Numbered from the stretch's first letter, positions 20,791 to 32,423 are shown. The stretch is DNA of 64,000 nucleotides from Lepus europaeus (GCF_033115175.1 NC_084827.1:176453401-176517400); one strand, 5' to 3'. Numbers and translations are program-made. The notes: generated by a model not told the origin, from the sequence alone.

Positions 20791-22336
20791 GAGCTGGCTG
20801 GAGTCCAGCACGCCTGGCGGATGGGGCTGGGAGTGAGCGGGCGGCTTCCCCACTCCCACATCTGCTGGGAGAACAGCTGTCTCCACCCTGCGCCGAGCGG
20901 CTCCCGTGGGAATGTGGTGTGTGGCTTGGCAGGCACACGCACACAGCTCTGCCGCCGCCACCCAGGGCCATTTGCTGGGGAAGAGGCCCTCAGACTGCTG
21001 GGGCCTTTGTCATATCTGTCAGCAGCCGTTCCTCTGGAACCACACTGTCCTCCTTCCCATTCTTGCCTTATTAATTTCTGGGAGGCCTGGAAGGGACAAG
21101 GCCAAGCTGGTTGGAACTGTCGGTGGCCTTAAGGTCTGGGGAGAGCAGCGCTCCAGCGCCAGGAAGCCAGGAAACCTCTCCGTGGCCAGGGTCAATGAGG
21201 GGGTGTAAGGGGGGAGCTGGGCTGGGGTTCTGGGGGTGCAAGGCAAGGGCGCCCCTGCAGACACACAGCATGGAGGGTGCTCTCTTGTCCTTGTGAATAG
21301 AGCCCCTGGAGTTCACCAGGGACATCCGCCCATGGCAGGGCCCCTCGGGCACGCGATGGGGTGACTGAGGCAGCTCTGCTGACCCTGCAGGACTGTCCTC
21401 TACAACAGCTGGAAGTTGGGGGGCTTCACAGCTTCCCATCCCCCACTCCTGCCCCCAGCATCTCCTCTGAGTGACACCCACGCAGGAGGAGGCCCTTGAG
21501 CGAGGGTTGCTACAGTCCTTGAGAGTGGAGACCATGGCTTGGACGTGGGCAGAGCCTGGAGCTGGGGTGGGGGCCGCCTGTTCCTAGCGGCTGGGCTGTC
21601 TCCAGGCTAAGAGGCCGGCCATCTCTAAGATGGAGGCTGAGTTCACACCATTCTCTGATGCTCAGGGAAACACGCAGGGGATCCAGGCGGGCGTGTGTCT
21701 CCCGGGGGCAGGGCCAGGAGGCTGGGAAAGGAGCTGCCCTGGCAGTTATCTGACCCCGAGGACTTGGCCAGCCGCGATGAGCTCATGGGCACGGGCGCAG
21801 AGCTGGGTGGTGACAGGAAAGGAATGGCAAATGTTCCTGGGGACCTGGAGGCGTGGGCCTTTCACATGAGCTCATGCCATTAGCTGCTCCCAGGCCTTGC
21901 CAGGCGGGGAGCCCAGGCAGCTGCTCCTGCGTCGGGGGCTCTGCCTGTACACACCTTTCCTCCGTTGCTTGGAAACCCAGGCTGAGCCCCCAGCAGCCGC
22001 GCCAAGATAACCTGCACAATGTCGAACTTATCTGGGCGGAATGAGGACGTGCTTAAACACCGATCCCTCTTTTTTTGGGGGGGAGGGAGTGTGGTATGGA
22101 ATAGTTACAGAATGCTACAGTGCGAGATAAACAGAGATGGCAAACGAACAACAAAAGTACAAATACCTCTACCAGGATAACATGGCTGGCCTGCCTGCTT
22201 CAGTCCCACTGTGCCCAGCCGGAGTCCAGGTGCACGGAGCATCCTGGGGTCAGCTTGTCCGCGTCAGCCTGTTTGGGATAAGCTTTCCCATGGATCTGCC
22301 GCATAACAGTTCCCAGTTCAGATTTGGGCTATTTTT

Positions 22337-22677
22337 GGCCGGCGCCGTGGCTTAACAGGCTAATCCTCCGCCTTGCGGCGCCAGCACACCGGGTTCTAGT
22401 CCCGGTCGGGGCACCAGATTCTGTCCCGGTTGCCCCTCGTCCAGTCCAGCTCTCTGCTATGGCCCGGGAAGGCAGTGGAGGATGGCCCAAGTCCTTGGGC
22501 CCTGCACCCGCATGGGAGACCAGGAGAAGCACCTGGCTCCTGGCTTCGGATCGGCGAGATGCGCCGGCCGCAGCGGCCATTGGAGGGTGAACCAATGGCA
22601 AAAAGGAAGACCTTTCTCTCTGTCTCTCTCTCTCACTATCCACTCTGCCTGTCAAAAAAAAAAAAAAAAAAAAAAAA
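22337..22677 (+). repeat. Young CSINE with target-site duplication
   Basis: Plus-strand copy with head GGCCGGCGCCGTGGC and a poly(A) tail of about 23 A. Flanks gatttgggctatttt (22321-22335) and gattttggctatttt (22678-22692) differ at one base, so the insertion is fairly recent. Confidence 0.94.
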
Positions 22678-22740
22678 GATTTTGGCTATTTTAGTGTCAT
22701 GTTTTAGTATCTTCACACAGGTGAAGATACGCTGTACAGT

Positions 22741-22818
22741 TTTTCTCTTCTCTTTCTCCCTCTTTCTCCCTCTCCTCCCTTCTCATCTCCTCTTTCCTCT
22801 CCTCTCCCCTCCCTTCAG
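22741..22818 (+). repeat. Polypyrimidine tract
   Basis: About 75 bases of almost pure C/T with repeated CTCTTTCTCC and TCCTCTCC units, a candidate for triplex (H-DNA) structure. It is not the GA tract of a SINE because no SINE body adjoins it. Confidence 0.7.
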
Positions 22819-22829
22819 CCAGAGGCTCT

Positions 22830-24050
22830 GCTGGCCCCGGGGATTTGAATGTCAGCTGCCTGTGGTTTGGTTGATCTTTATCGGCGGGGTGACCTGCTCT
22901 GCCTTCCCAGCCCCCTCCCTGCTGGTGCTGCCTCTTGCCTGGTACTCACCAGGACGCTGAGTTGCCCGCACTCTGTTTTTTTTTTTAAAGACTTTTTAAA
23001 ATCAGACTCCTGAATATTTTGATGTTATAATTTTCCGTGTTTATCATGAGGTCTTCTTTCGCTCGATTGCTTTTCTTTATGTTTATATACAGAGGTTTAT
23101 AAATTTAAAAAATGTTTTGTGTGCGGTGCTTTCGAAATGGGGTCCAATGGTCCGTTTACTCTGCTGCTGAGATCGCGGAAACCCGTGAGCAGTTTTTCCA
23201 TAACATGCGTTCTCCAGGAACGTTTGGAAGACCCCTCACGGTCAGCATTTTTGACAGCAAAATAAACTCAGCTTTCAATTCCAGGTCCCAGGAGCTGTCT
23301 GAAGCACCCAAGGTCCCCTCCCGTGCCATCGCCTCCTCCTCTTTCCTCCAGTGATGCGCGAGTGCGTACTTAAACTGGACTGGCCCCTTCCTCCCTTCCT
23401 GGAGGGCAGGATTCGTCTGTCCTGCTCCCCACTGCCCCCTGTCTCCTGGCCAGGCCCAGCCCCCACCCCCACCCGGCACCCAGCCTGGCTAAGTCCTTCT
23501 CAGAGGCTCAGAGTGTGGCTTGGAGTCTTGTGTGAACTGGGCAGTCTCCCGCTTGACAGATGGGGCACGTTGGACACCTCAGTTAGCACCGCAGGGGCTC
23601 GAGATGTGGGGTCCTCGTCTGCCCTGAAGCCCACGCTCGTCCTGCACCCAGCGTCTCAGCCAGGGCCGAACACACACTTGCATTCTGTTGTGGTCTTTCT
23701 TCCCTCGTTGTGTGAGTGTGTACGCCTGTGAGAGTTTAACTTGTCTGGAATGTTCTGCGGTAAACGGAGAGTGAAGATCTGCTGTACACGTGCCATCCTG
23801 ACCCCGTTCCCGCACGCATGTAGTGATTATGATTGCTTTCATCGCTTATCTTCTCTTGATGTGTGATATGTCAAGCACAAAGAACCATGCTCACGTCTGC
23901 TCTACCATAAAGTTTTTGATAACTGCTGCATGTGTTTTACAGAAATTCAGGTATTTCCCCTGGTGTCACCTTAACGAAATTTCTGAACACTGTTTTTTCC
24001 ATATTAATGGTATTATTACTTTATAAACTTTTATAAAATCAATAAAAACT
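22830..24050. other. Intergenic unique sequence
   Basis: No repeat family or exon recognised, except an increasing AT content toward the right. Short frames on both strands appear non-coding. Confidence 0.5.
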
Positions 24051-24171
24051 TAAATTAGTTACATTTTAACTAATTTATATTGTATCATAACTAGTTAATA
24101 ATTATAATAATATAAATTATAATTTATATTATAACTAATTAGTTATATTTTAACTAATTTTAGTTACATTT
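24050..24171. repeat. AT-rich imperfect palindrome
   Basis: A perfect 26-bp palindrome at 24107-24132 (centre AATTA/TAATT) lies inside a longer imperfect inverted arrangement. Copies of TAACTAATT and ATTAGTTA(C/T)ATTTTAACTAA lie on both sides. Such sequence can extrude a cruciform or act as an AT-rich attachment region; function is not known. Confidence 0.75.
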
Positions 24172-24292
24172 TCTTTTCACTTAAACTCTTATTAGGGATT
24201 TTTAATTTTATTGCATTGTGGTCAGAAAGTATAACTTGGAGTATTTATGGGATTTGAACTCCACTGAGATCTTTGTGCCTCAACATAAGCCC
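24172..24292 (-). mobile_element. L1 ORF2-derived fragment
   Basis: TTTTATTGCATTGTGGTCAGAAAGT, followed by ATGGGATTTGAACTCC, is the reverse complement of a familiar L1 ORF2 stretch. It is too short and decayed to code. Confidence 0.65.
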
Positions 24293-24784
24293 TGAGGCGG
24301 TCAATGGTGGAAACTCAAGTCAGCCGTAAGCGGCTTTATTCTTTGCGTGACCAGGAGGGGCCTTCTGTGAGGGTAGTGGGAAGGGGCCCTCTCTGGAGTT
24401 GAGGGGTGGGTCTGTTGGGCCTGGTGTTGTGGTAGGAATGGGACTGCGGCAGCTCCGGAGAGGCCGCAGAGTTACCCCCGGCCACCTGCAGGAGCCCTGC
24501 ACCTGCGTAGGGACCGTCGCACTGGCCTCCCTGGCGCTGCCCCGTGTTTGGGATGGAGGGAGACGAGGTCACTTCCCTGCAGGCCAGGCTGGGGGCACCA
24601 GGAGTGTTTATGAGGACTGCCAGTGCTGACGGTTTATCCTGGGAAACTGCACTGAAGGACCTCTCCCAGCAGGGGAGAAGCCTTGCCCTCACACCTCCCA
24701 ATTTCACCTGGTGGTGGGATGGGTGGCCAGTGGGTTTTGTGGTAATGGGGTTGTGTGGTTTTCTTTTTTATTCCTTTTCAAAAC

Positions 24785-25045
24785 TGCTATTTATTTGAGA
24801 CGGGGCAGGGTGAGATAGAGGCTGAGAGTGGGCTCTCCTCTGTTGGTTTGCTCCCCAGATGCCCACCATGGCCAGGGCTGGGCCATCTATGTCTCTCACG
24901 TGGGCGGCAGGAACCCAGCTCCTTGAGCCATTGCTGCTGCCTGCGGGGTCTGTGTTAGCAGGAAGCTGGAGTCAGTGGAGCAGGTGTGCAGCCCCAGTTC
25001 TTCCAAATGGGCCAGGATGCGAGCAGGCAAAGCACCCAGGCCACG
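24785..25045 (-). repeat. Old CSINE
   Basis: Diverged minus-strand copy: CTATTTATTTGAGACGGGGCAG, a decayed GA segment, GCCAGGGCTGGGCC, and the head around CAAAGCACCCAGGCC. Confidence 0.7.
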
Positions 25046-25077
25046 TGTGTAGGGTCTTCTCCTTCTTTTAAATCTTT

Positions 25078-25915
25078 TTTTGGTTACTGGTGAGGCTGAA
25101 CATCCCCTCAGAGGTTACTGGCCATTGGAAACACCTCCGTCTATTATCTCTTTATATCCATCATCCATTTTTCCACTGGAGTGTTCTTTTTTTTTTTTTT
25201 AAAGATGTATTTTATTTATTTGAAAGAGTTACAGAGAGAGGTAGAGCCAGAGAGAGAGGTCTTCCATCTGCTGGTTCACTCCCCAGATGGCCCCAATGGC
25301 CGGAGCTGTGCGGATTCGAAGCCAGGAGCCAGGAGCTTCCTCCAGATCTCCCACTTGGGTGCAGGGTCCTAAGGACTTGGGCCATCGTCTACTGCTCTCC
25401 CAGGCCATAGCAGAGAGCTGGATCAGAAGAGAAGCAGCTGGGACTAGAATCGGCGCCCATTTGGGATGCCGGCACCTCAGGCCAGGGCATTAACCCGCTT
25501 TGCCACAGCACTGGCCCCTGGAGTATTCTTTTTTCCTAGCTGATTTTCAGGAGTTATTTGTATATCAGAAATATTCTCCCTTTGCTTCTCACAGGGTGAA
25601 ATGCCATTTCTCGGGTTCTGCTTTAAATTTTAAATATATGTGAAGGCCACATGGAAATTCAATTTTTTTTATACAGTCAAATCCATTACTTCTCATTTTG
25701 GTGTTATTTTTAGGAAGGGCTCCCCTCACCTCCCAAGACTAAGTAAACATTCACTTATTTTTTTCCTAGTACTTTTATTGAGTTTTGTATGTATACATTT
25801 TTTATTCCAAACCATCTGGAATTTATTAAGGTGTGAGGTAGGGATCCAGTTTTCTTTTTTAACATGGAAAAACTTGAAGCAGGTGTTGCCAGTCACCTAC
25901 CACAATCATTAAATA
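25078..25915 (-). mobile_element. Old L1 3' fragment, split by a CSINE
   Basis: Both parts read as the reverse complement of an L1 3' region. The left part (25078-25190) has GGTGAGGCTGAACATCCCC. The right part (25518-25915) has AGGAGTTATTTGTATATCAG and ATCTGGAATTTATTAAGGTG, then GAGGTAGGGATCCAG. Its reading frame is lost. Confidence 0.75.
25191..25517 (-). repeat. CSINE inserted in L1, with target-site duplication
   Basis: Minus-strand copy between ctggagtgttctttt (25176-25190) and ctggagtattctttt (25518-25532). The duplicated sequence belongs to the surrounding L1, so the L1 is older. Confidence 0.93.
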
Positions 25916-26159
25916 AAAACCAGATAAAGTATAGAGCATTTAATTTCCTAGTGAAGCCTCCAGGGCTATAGTAATTCACAAAACGCACTCTCAGACTCAG
26001 TCATTTCATGTTGGCCATTCTTTTGTCTGGTCGTTTACCTGCAAGTCTGCTATCAGTCGGGGAATTTTGTCCAGGAGGATTGGTGTTTGCTCGGGGCTGA
26101 GGTGTTGGGAGAAACAAGGAGTATTGCCAGTTGCTCTGAGGGTTCCTTCTGGACTAACG

Positions 26160-26285
26160 GAAAAGCCCTGAATTTGATTGTGGTGGTGGCTGCACAGGTC
26201 TATGACTATACCAAACACCATTGAATTGTCTGCTTCAAGTGGGTGAAATGGATGGTATGGGAGTTATAGTGCAATAAAACTATTA
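26160..26285 (+). mobile_element. Old L1 3' end
   Basis: TTGTGGTGGTGGCTGCACAGG, ACACCATTGAATTGTCTGC, and GTGCAATAAAACTATTA match the end of an ancient mammalian L1 3'UTR including its polyadenylation signal. Confidence 0.75.
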
Positions 26286-26800
26286 TTTATTTTTCAAAAG
26301 GCATGTTTTATGCATAAAGAATGATTTTTAAAAGAAAGCTACTGATGTTTAGCCATGCTTTCCTGGCAGCACTTAAGTATCAGCCTTCGCGATTTCCTGA
26401 GCCCAGATGGCTCGCGGCAGCCAATCCACAACACAGCAGCCTGTTGCCTTTGCCTCTTCCATGGCGCAGCTTCTGTGGGCGGAGTCAAAGGGGGTGAGCA
26501 TCCAGCTTATCCAAAACAATTTAGTAAGAAAGGGGTAGAATCCAGCGTTTCTTCCGCCTGACACTGTCAGCTCAGTGTCGCTCTTCTTAACACAAATAGC
26601 TCATGCCAGGAACCTGTGGGGTTACGGTCCAAATCCCAGACTGAGCACATGGGGCTCAGATCCTCACTGATCCCTGCCCCCGGAGCCCAGGGCCCAGGAG
26701 AAGGCTTTAGCCAGCACGTTGGATGCTCTCGTGCACCTGCCATCTCGTCACAACACAGGACTCTGAAGGGCCAAGTGACAGAGAGGAGGCCGTCTCCGTC
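26286..26800. other. Unique sequence, nothing recognised
   Basis: About 500 bases between L1 and LTR remnants; no supported feature. Confidence 0.5.
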
Positions 26801-26804
26801 CATT

Positions 26805-27122
26805 GGCTGCTGCTCCAGCAAACACTGCCGACTGGGCGACTTATAAACAGGATTTTGTTTCGCTCATGGTTCTAGCAGATGCGAAGTCGGAGATGGAAGG
26901 GCTGACCTGGTGACGGCCTTCTTGCCGGGTCACCAAAGTGAGAGCGTGCAAGAGGAGAGACAGAGGGGCAGAGAGCTCACAGCCTCACGCCTTTCTGCAA
27001 CTGGCATGCGTCCTCGTGATGTAGACCACTCCCTTTAAGTCCCACCTCCCAACGCTCTTGCACTGGGGGTCAAGCTTCCAACACAAGGTTTCGGGGGACT
27101 CATCCAAGCCCAACATAGCCCT
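26805..27122 (-). mobile_element. MaLR-type LTR remnant
   Basis: GACTGGGCGACTTATAAACAGGA, then CTCATGGTTCTAGCAG near the left end and CATCCAAGCCCAACATAGC near the right end, follow the layout of a complemented non-autonomous MaLR LTR (MST/MLT-like). Subfamily is uncertain. Confidence 0.6.
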
Positions 27123-27192
27123 GCTGCTTGCAAGCACCCAGACCTGGGAAACAACCTTCATTCCGCAACACCAAGCATGAGAAAGAACACTT

Positions 27193-27580
27193 AAAAATTT
27201 TTATTTATTTGGCCGGCGCCACGGCTCACTAGGCTAATCCTCCGCTTGCGGCGCTGGCACGCCGGGTTCTAGTCCTGGTCGGGGTGCTGGATTCTGTCCT
27301 GGTTGCCCCTCTTCCAGGCCAGCTCTCTGCTGTGGCCCAGGAAGGCAGTGGAGGATGGCCCAAGTGCTTGGGCCCTGCACCCGCATGGGAGACCAGGAGG
27401 AAGCACTCCTGGCTTCAGATCGGCACAGCGGCCATTTGAGGGGTGAACCAACGGAAGGAAGACCTTTCTGTCTCTCTCTCTCACTGTCCAACTCTGCCTG
27501 TCAAAAAAAATTTATTTATTTGAAAGGCGGAGTTACAGAGAGAGACACAGACACAGACACACACACGGTGGGGGGAGAGA

Positions 27581-27619
<39 letters not shown>

Positions 27620-27873
27620 CAGGTGTTTCATCCACTGGCTCATTCCCCAAATGGCTGCAACAGCTGGGTCTGGATAAGGCTGAATCCAGGAGCCAGAAGC
27701 TTCATCTAGGTCTCTCACATGGGTGGCAGGGTCCCAAGCACTTGGGCCATCCTCCACTGGCCATTAGCAGGGGCTGGGGCGGAAGTGGAGCAGCAGGGAC
27801 TTGAACTGGTGCCCATATGGGATGATGGCACTGCAGGTGGCTGCTTAACCCACTACACCACAATGCCAGCCCC
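27193..27873 (-). repeat. CSINE (outer), split by a young CSINE
   Basis: The outer minus-strand copy begins in TTTTTATTTATTT at 27198, is interrupted, and resumes at TTTATTTATTTGAAAGG (27511). It has an ACAGACACAG microsatellite and a long GA tract and ends CCACAATGCCAGCCCC. Confidence 0.92.
27211..27510 (+). repeat. Young CSINE (inner)
   Basis: Plus-strand copy with head GGCCGGCGCCACGGCTCAC and tail TGCCTGTCAAAAAAAA. It entered the TTTATTTATTT end of the outer SINE, which is repeated on both sides. Confidence 0.93.
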
Positions 27874-28112
27874 TCAAATTTTTCTTAGAAGGCAATGCTT
27901 TGGACAAGTTTACATCTGAAGAAAGGATAAAGTCACTTCACTCAACAGAATCACCCTCCCTAAATTTGTTGAAGCAGCTTCAATAATTTGCTTCAAATCC
28001 TACATTAAAGGTCAGAGTGAATAATTTTTGTGTCATATTTCATGTAAGAATCAGAACTACAACAGGTGGAGGGATGTAGTAAATTAACTTACATGCTTTT
28101 TGACTTTTTTTA

Positions 28113-28516
28113 ATTTAAAGATTTATTTTTATTTATTTGAAAGGCAGAGTGACACATTAAGAGAGAGATAGAGCTGGAGATGGAGAGAGAGAGATGGAGA
28201 TGGAGATAGAGAGATAGAGAGAGAGGAAGAGAGGCAGAGAGAGAGAAAGAGAGAGAATCTTTCATCTGTTGATTCACTCCTCAAATGCTGTACACCCAGG
28301 ACTGGGCCAGGCTGAAGCCAGAAGCCAGAACTCCATCTGGGTCTCCCAGGTGGGTGGCAGAAACCCGAGCGCTTGGGCCGTCTGCTGGTGCTTTTTCAGG
28401 AACATTAGCAGGGAGCTGGATCAGAAGCAGAGCACCTGGGCTCCGAAGCAGCTCTCCAATATGGGATGCCGACGTAGGCAACAGCGTGACCCATCGTGCT
28501 ACAACATTGGGTCCCT
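28113..28516 (-). repeat. CSINE with expanded GA/GATG tract
   Basis: The GA segment is enlarged to about 110 bases with repeated GAGATGGAGA and GATAGAGA units. The rest of the minus-strand copy is normal. Confidence 0.9.
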
Positions 28517-28559
28517 TTTACTTGTTTTGAAATGAAGCAGGACCCTATTTTTTTTTTTA

Positions 28560-29400
28560 CCACATCTTTGGATAATTCCCCTGTTTAAAATGTAGAATTC
28601 AGTGCCATTCAGTTCACCCTGCAAAGCAGCCCCGTCCTCCACAGCCGTCAGCCCCCATCCCCAGGCCTGGCGCAGATACGGGCAACCTGCCTTCTGTGTC
28701 TACAGATCTTCCCGCTCTGGACAGGTCATAGGAGCAGAACCACAGAATGTGGGCCCTTATGTTTCTGACTGCTTTTACTAACCATGATGTTTTCAACATG
28801 TATTGCGGGTGTAGCATTTATCAGTGCTTCATTTCTTTATATAACTAAATAATATCCCATTGTATGGGGAGGCCAACATATCGTGTACGTTTAGGTTGTC
28901 TTGTGTTCTTGTGAACAGTGCTGCTGTGTGAACATGTGTTTTCATGTTCTTGAGGATATACCATGTGCAGAACTGCTGGTCACATGACAATATTTTTTTT
29001 TCGAGATTTATTTATTTATTTGAAAGGCACAGTTAACACAGAGAGGGAGAGACAGATCTTCTATCTGCTGATTCACTCCCCAGTGGCTGCAATGGCTGGG
29101 GCTGCGTCAGGTCAAAGCCAGGAGCCTGGCGCTTCGTTCAGGTCTCCTACGTGGGTGCAGGGACTCAAGCGCTTGGACCATGTTCCTGCTTTTGCAGGTG
29201 CATTAGAAAGGAGCTGTTTTTGGAAGCAGGGCAGCCGAGACTCCAACCGGCACCCACATGGGATTCTGGCGTTGTGGCCAGCAGCTTAAACCCCTGTGGT
29301 TTAAGTTTTTATTTAACTTACTGAGCAGCTGTCTAACGTGGCTGCACCATACATGCTCAGCATCAGTGGCGGAGGGCTCCAATTTCCCTAGACCATCGCC
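28560..29400 (-). mobile_element. Old L1 3' fragment, split by a CSINE
   Basis: Left part: TAAATAATATCCCATTGTATGG, GTGAACAGTGCTGCTGTG, GAACTGCTGGTCACATG, which is a complemented L1. Right part (29300-29400): TTAACTTACTGAGCAGCTGT then GTGGCTGCACCATAC, the continuation. Confidence 0.78.
28993..29298 (-). repeat. CSINE inserted in L1
   Basis: Minus-strand copy from the T-run and GAGATTTATTTATTT through GGCACAGTTAACACAG to the GGATTCTGGCGTTGTGGCC head. The same L1 continues on both sides. Confidence 0.9.
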
Positions 29401-29579
29401 AACGCGGGCCTTCGGTCTGTTACAGTCATCCTGTAAGAGGCTTCTTAAAAATTCAAACAACAATAAAATCCAAACAATCTTGTAACATTTTGGATTTTTT
29501 TTTCATTCAAATCCTATGTTTAATTGCAATTAGAATGCCAGGGGCATATAATGTGTCCACATGAACAACTTATCCTCTT

Positions 29580-29885
29580 AGGGGCTGGTGTTGTGGTGCA
29601 GTGGGTTAAGTCGCTGCCTGTGATACCAGCATCTCCCATCAGAGCCCCGGTTTGGGTCCCAACTGCTTTGCTTCAGCTCCAGCTCCCTGTTAACACACCT
29701 GGGAAGGCAGTGGAAGATGGTCCAAGTGCTTGGGCCCCTGCACCCATGTAGGAGACCTGGAGGGAGTTCCAGGCTCCGGCTTCGGCCCGGCCCAGCCCTG
29801 CTCATTGTAGCTACTAGGGGAGTGAACCAGCAGATGGAAACCCTCTCTTTCTGCCTTTCATACAAATAAATGAATAAATGTTAAA
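29580..29885 (+). repeat. CSINE
   Basis: Plus-strand copy from GGGGCTGGTGTTGTGGTGC to ACAAATAAATGAATAAATG. Confidence 0.92.
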
Positions 29886-29939
29886 AAAATACCTATATAG
29901 TTCTTACTGTACGTCCATATACTGCTTAGCTTCCATTTC

Positions 29940-30105
29940 AAGTGTTTACTAAGCCACTAGTTATTAACTTACTTAATCCTAATAGATGTTTTCATCCCCA
30001 TTGTATAGATGAAGAAACAGAGGCACAATGGAGTTGAGGAACTTGCCCAAGGTCACCTAGGCCGGGCAGATCCAGGATTCCAGCCCAGGAAATCTGCCTG
30101 CAGAG
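29940..30105 (-). repeat. MIR, nearly full core
   Basis: TTGTATAGATGAAGAAACAG, AGGCACAATGGAGTTGAGGA, ACTTGCCCAAGGTCACCTAG and CAGGATTCCAGCCCAGG follow the complemented MIR consensus. It is the best preserved MIR in the window. Confidence 0.85.
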
Positions 30106-30839
30106 TTTGCACTCATGAGCACCATTTCCGTGTCTTGCATGTTTGGGAGGTTGGCAAAGGCGTACCAGCGGTCTGCTGTGTGTGTATTCAAACTGCCTGG
30201 CGATCCAGACCCTTCCATAAAACTTCAACAAGCAGCCTCCAAGGGTCATCCAAAGCCTGCTGAAATTCACACTGTGGATACTTGATGGCTCGAATTAGGT
30301 TTCCTCCCAAGACAGAGAAAGCAATAATGAGTTAGGGCGAGGGCAGATGGGTTTGTTTCGCACACTGTCTCTCGTCTCTCACCAGGGTCTGCCTGTCTGC
30401 CTGTTGGGCTGCCCAGGGGCCGTCCACGGGCAAGTCTCATAGACTCAGATGAGAATCTGTTTAATTTACTGACCATATGTCGAGGAGGTGAGAGGAAGGG
30501 CAATATCCCTTGAGGCATGCTTGGATGAATTTTAACAAATTCTCATAGACACACAGATCCCGACAGATCTGAGCCTAGCTTGTCTACTTCAGTCTACTGA
30601 GCTGCCGTCTCACCAGCTCTACCCCAAACATCAGCTTTGTGTTCTGGGGGAAGGGGAATGGGAGGAGGGGTCAGCCTCAGAACTGTGGGAAGCGGGAGCA
30701 CCCAGCGTCAGAAAGCCTAGGGCATTCATCAGAGTTGTGCTACCATCCCTCGATCAACTTCAGAACCATTTCATTACCCAGAATTCAGCCTTCCATCAAA
30801 GCACTATCTTGTCCCCAAATCTGTTCTATATCCTACCTT
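30106..30839. other. Unique intergenic sequence
   Basis: No recognised repeat or exon between the MIR and an L1 3' end. Confidence 0.5.
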
Positions 30840-31136
30840 TGAGCACTATCAGTTGGTTGAACAAAATGGCTTGCAAAGAATTGTTCATTAAAAGTGATAG
30901 ATTTGTGAGTGTGTATACAAACTGTTGAGCTCTCTACGTAGTATAGAGTTGGTCTTTTGTGTATAAAGTTAATTGAAAATTAATCAGTGGAGAATGGGAC
31001 TGGGAATGGGAGAGGGAGGAGGTGGGGTGGGAGGGCGGGTATAGTGGGAAGAATCACTATATTTCTAAAGTTGACTTATGAAATTTGTATTCCTTAAATA
31101 AAAGGTTTATTTGGGAAAAATAAATCAAAAATAGAG
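30840..31136 (+). mobile_element. Rabbit-type L1 3'UTR fragment
   Basis: GGACTGGGAATGGGAGAGGG, a G-rich run, then CTTATGAAATTTGTATTCC and TTAAATAAAAGG match the G-rich 3'UTR and polyadenylation end of rabbit L1. It is 5' truncated, so no ORF is present. Confidence 0.75.
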
Positions 31137-31138
31137 TA

Positions 31139-31503
31139 ATAGATTTATTTATTTGAAAGGTAGAGTGTCAGATAGAGAGGAAGAGACAGAGACAAAGAGA
31201 GAGAGCGAGAGGGGGGAGGGGGGGAGAGAGAGGGAATTGATCTTCCATCTGCTGATTCACTTCCCAAATGACTCCAACAGCTGGGGCTGGGTCAAGCCAC
31301 ATTCAGGAACCAGGAACTCTATCCGGGTCTCCCAACAAGGGTGGCAGGGACTCAAGCACTTGAGCCATCACCTGCTACTTTCCAGGCACAGTAGCAGGGA
31401 GCTGAATCAGAAGCAGAGTAGCCAGGACTAGAACTCGCACTCTGGTATGGGATGTGGGAGTCCCGAGCAGCGGCCTAACCCACTGTGCCACGATGCCAGC
31501 CTC
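31139..31503 (-). repeat. CSINE
   Basis: Minus-strand copy with GGTAGAGTGTCAGATAGAG, a GA tract containing GGGGGGAGGGGGGGAG, and head CCACGATGCCAGCC. It abuts the L1 tail. Confidence 0.9.
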
Positions 31504-31512
31504 CAAGAGTGG

Positions 31513-31808
31513 TCTCCTGAGGTGGGTGTTTGGCCTGTTGGTTAAGATGCCCACACCCACAAGAGAGTACCTAGGCTCCATTCCTGGCACACTACTGACT
31601 GCAGCTGCCTGCCAGTGTGGACCGTGGGAGGTAGCAGATGACAGCTCAAGTAACTGAGTTCTTGCCACAAACAGGGGAGCTCTGGATTCAGTTCTGGGCC
31701 TCTGGCTTCGGCCTCGCCCAGCCCGGGTCACTGCAGGCTTGTGGGGAGTAAACCAGTGGATGAGAGATCTTCCTCTGCCTTTCAAATACAACCTAAAAAT
31801 TAAAAATA
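31513..31808 (+). repeat. Older, diverged CSINE
   Basis: Plus-strand copy GGTGGGTGTTTGGCCTGTTGG, GTGGGAGGTAGCAGATGAC, CTGCCTTTCAAATACAACC; same diverged subfamily type as the copy at 15225-15555. Confidence 0.82.
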
Positions 31809-32055
31809 GTACACGGCACTGGAAAAATAGAATAAAATGAAAATGAGTATGCAAAGGTAGAAAATTATTATAAATGTAAAAGATTTCAATTGTTAGTATA
31901 TTATTTTTGTAAGTAGGTAATGACTGTATTTGCTTTACAAAATTAATTGGGGTTTTATTTATTTAATATTAAAAATGTTAATGACAACATTGTCAAATCT
32001 AAATGCCTTTTTCCAAAAAAAGTCACTTAAATTTTCTATTTCTCCCTCAAACTTT

Positions 32056-32062
<7 letters not shown>

Positions 32063-32091
<29 letters not shown>

Positions 32092-32423
32092 ACAGGCAGA
32101 GTGGACAGTGAGAGAGAGAGAGAGAGACAGAGAGAAAGGTCTTCCTTTGCCATTGGTTCACCCTCCAATGGCCGCCGCGGTAGCGCGCTGCGGCCGGCGC
32201 ACCGCGCTGTTCCGATGGCAGGAGCCAGGTGCTTATCCTGGTCTCCCATGGGGTGCAGAGCCCAAACACTTGGGCCATCCTCCACTGCACTCCCTGGCCA
32301 CAGCAGAGAGCTGGCCTGGAAGAGGGGCAACCGGGACAGGATCGGTGCCCTGACCGGGACTAGAACCCGGTGTGCCGGCGCCGCAAGGCGGAGGATTAGC
32401 CTGTTGAGCCACGGCGCCGGCCC
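32063..32423 (-). repeat. Young CSINE with perfect target-site duplication
   Basis: Minus-strand copy bounded by aaactttccctttt at 32049-32062 and 32424-32437. The GTAGCGCGCTGCGG and CATGGGGTGCAG variants mark a recent subfamily shared with the copies at 32664, 61922 and 62163. Confidence 0.95.

Larger units (their letters stand above)
16456..22320. other. SINE-poor GC-rich unique block upstream of NPPC
   Basis: Nearly 6 kb contain only one recognisable old SINE fragment (a MIR at 20690-20790) in a window that otherwise carries a SINE every kb or less. Frames reach 285 codons (16745-17602, minus) but overlap opposite-strand frames and show no domain or splice structure. The AT-richer patch at about 19780-20030 stands out in composition. 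Long-range regulatory content for NPPC is plausible from position only. Confidence 0.45.
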
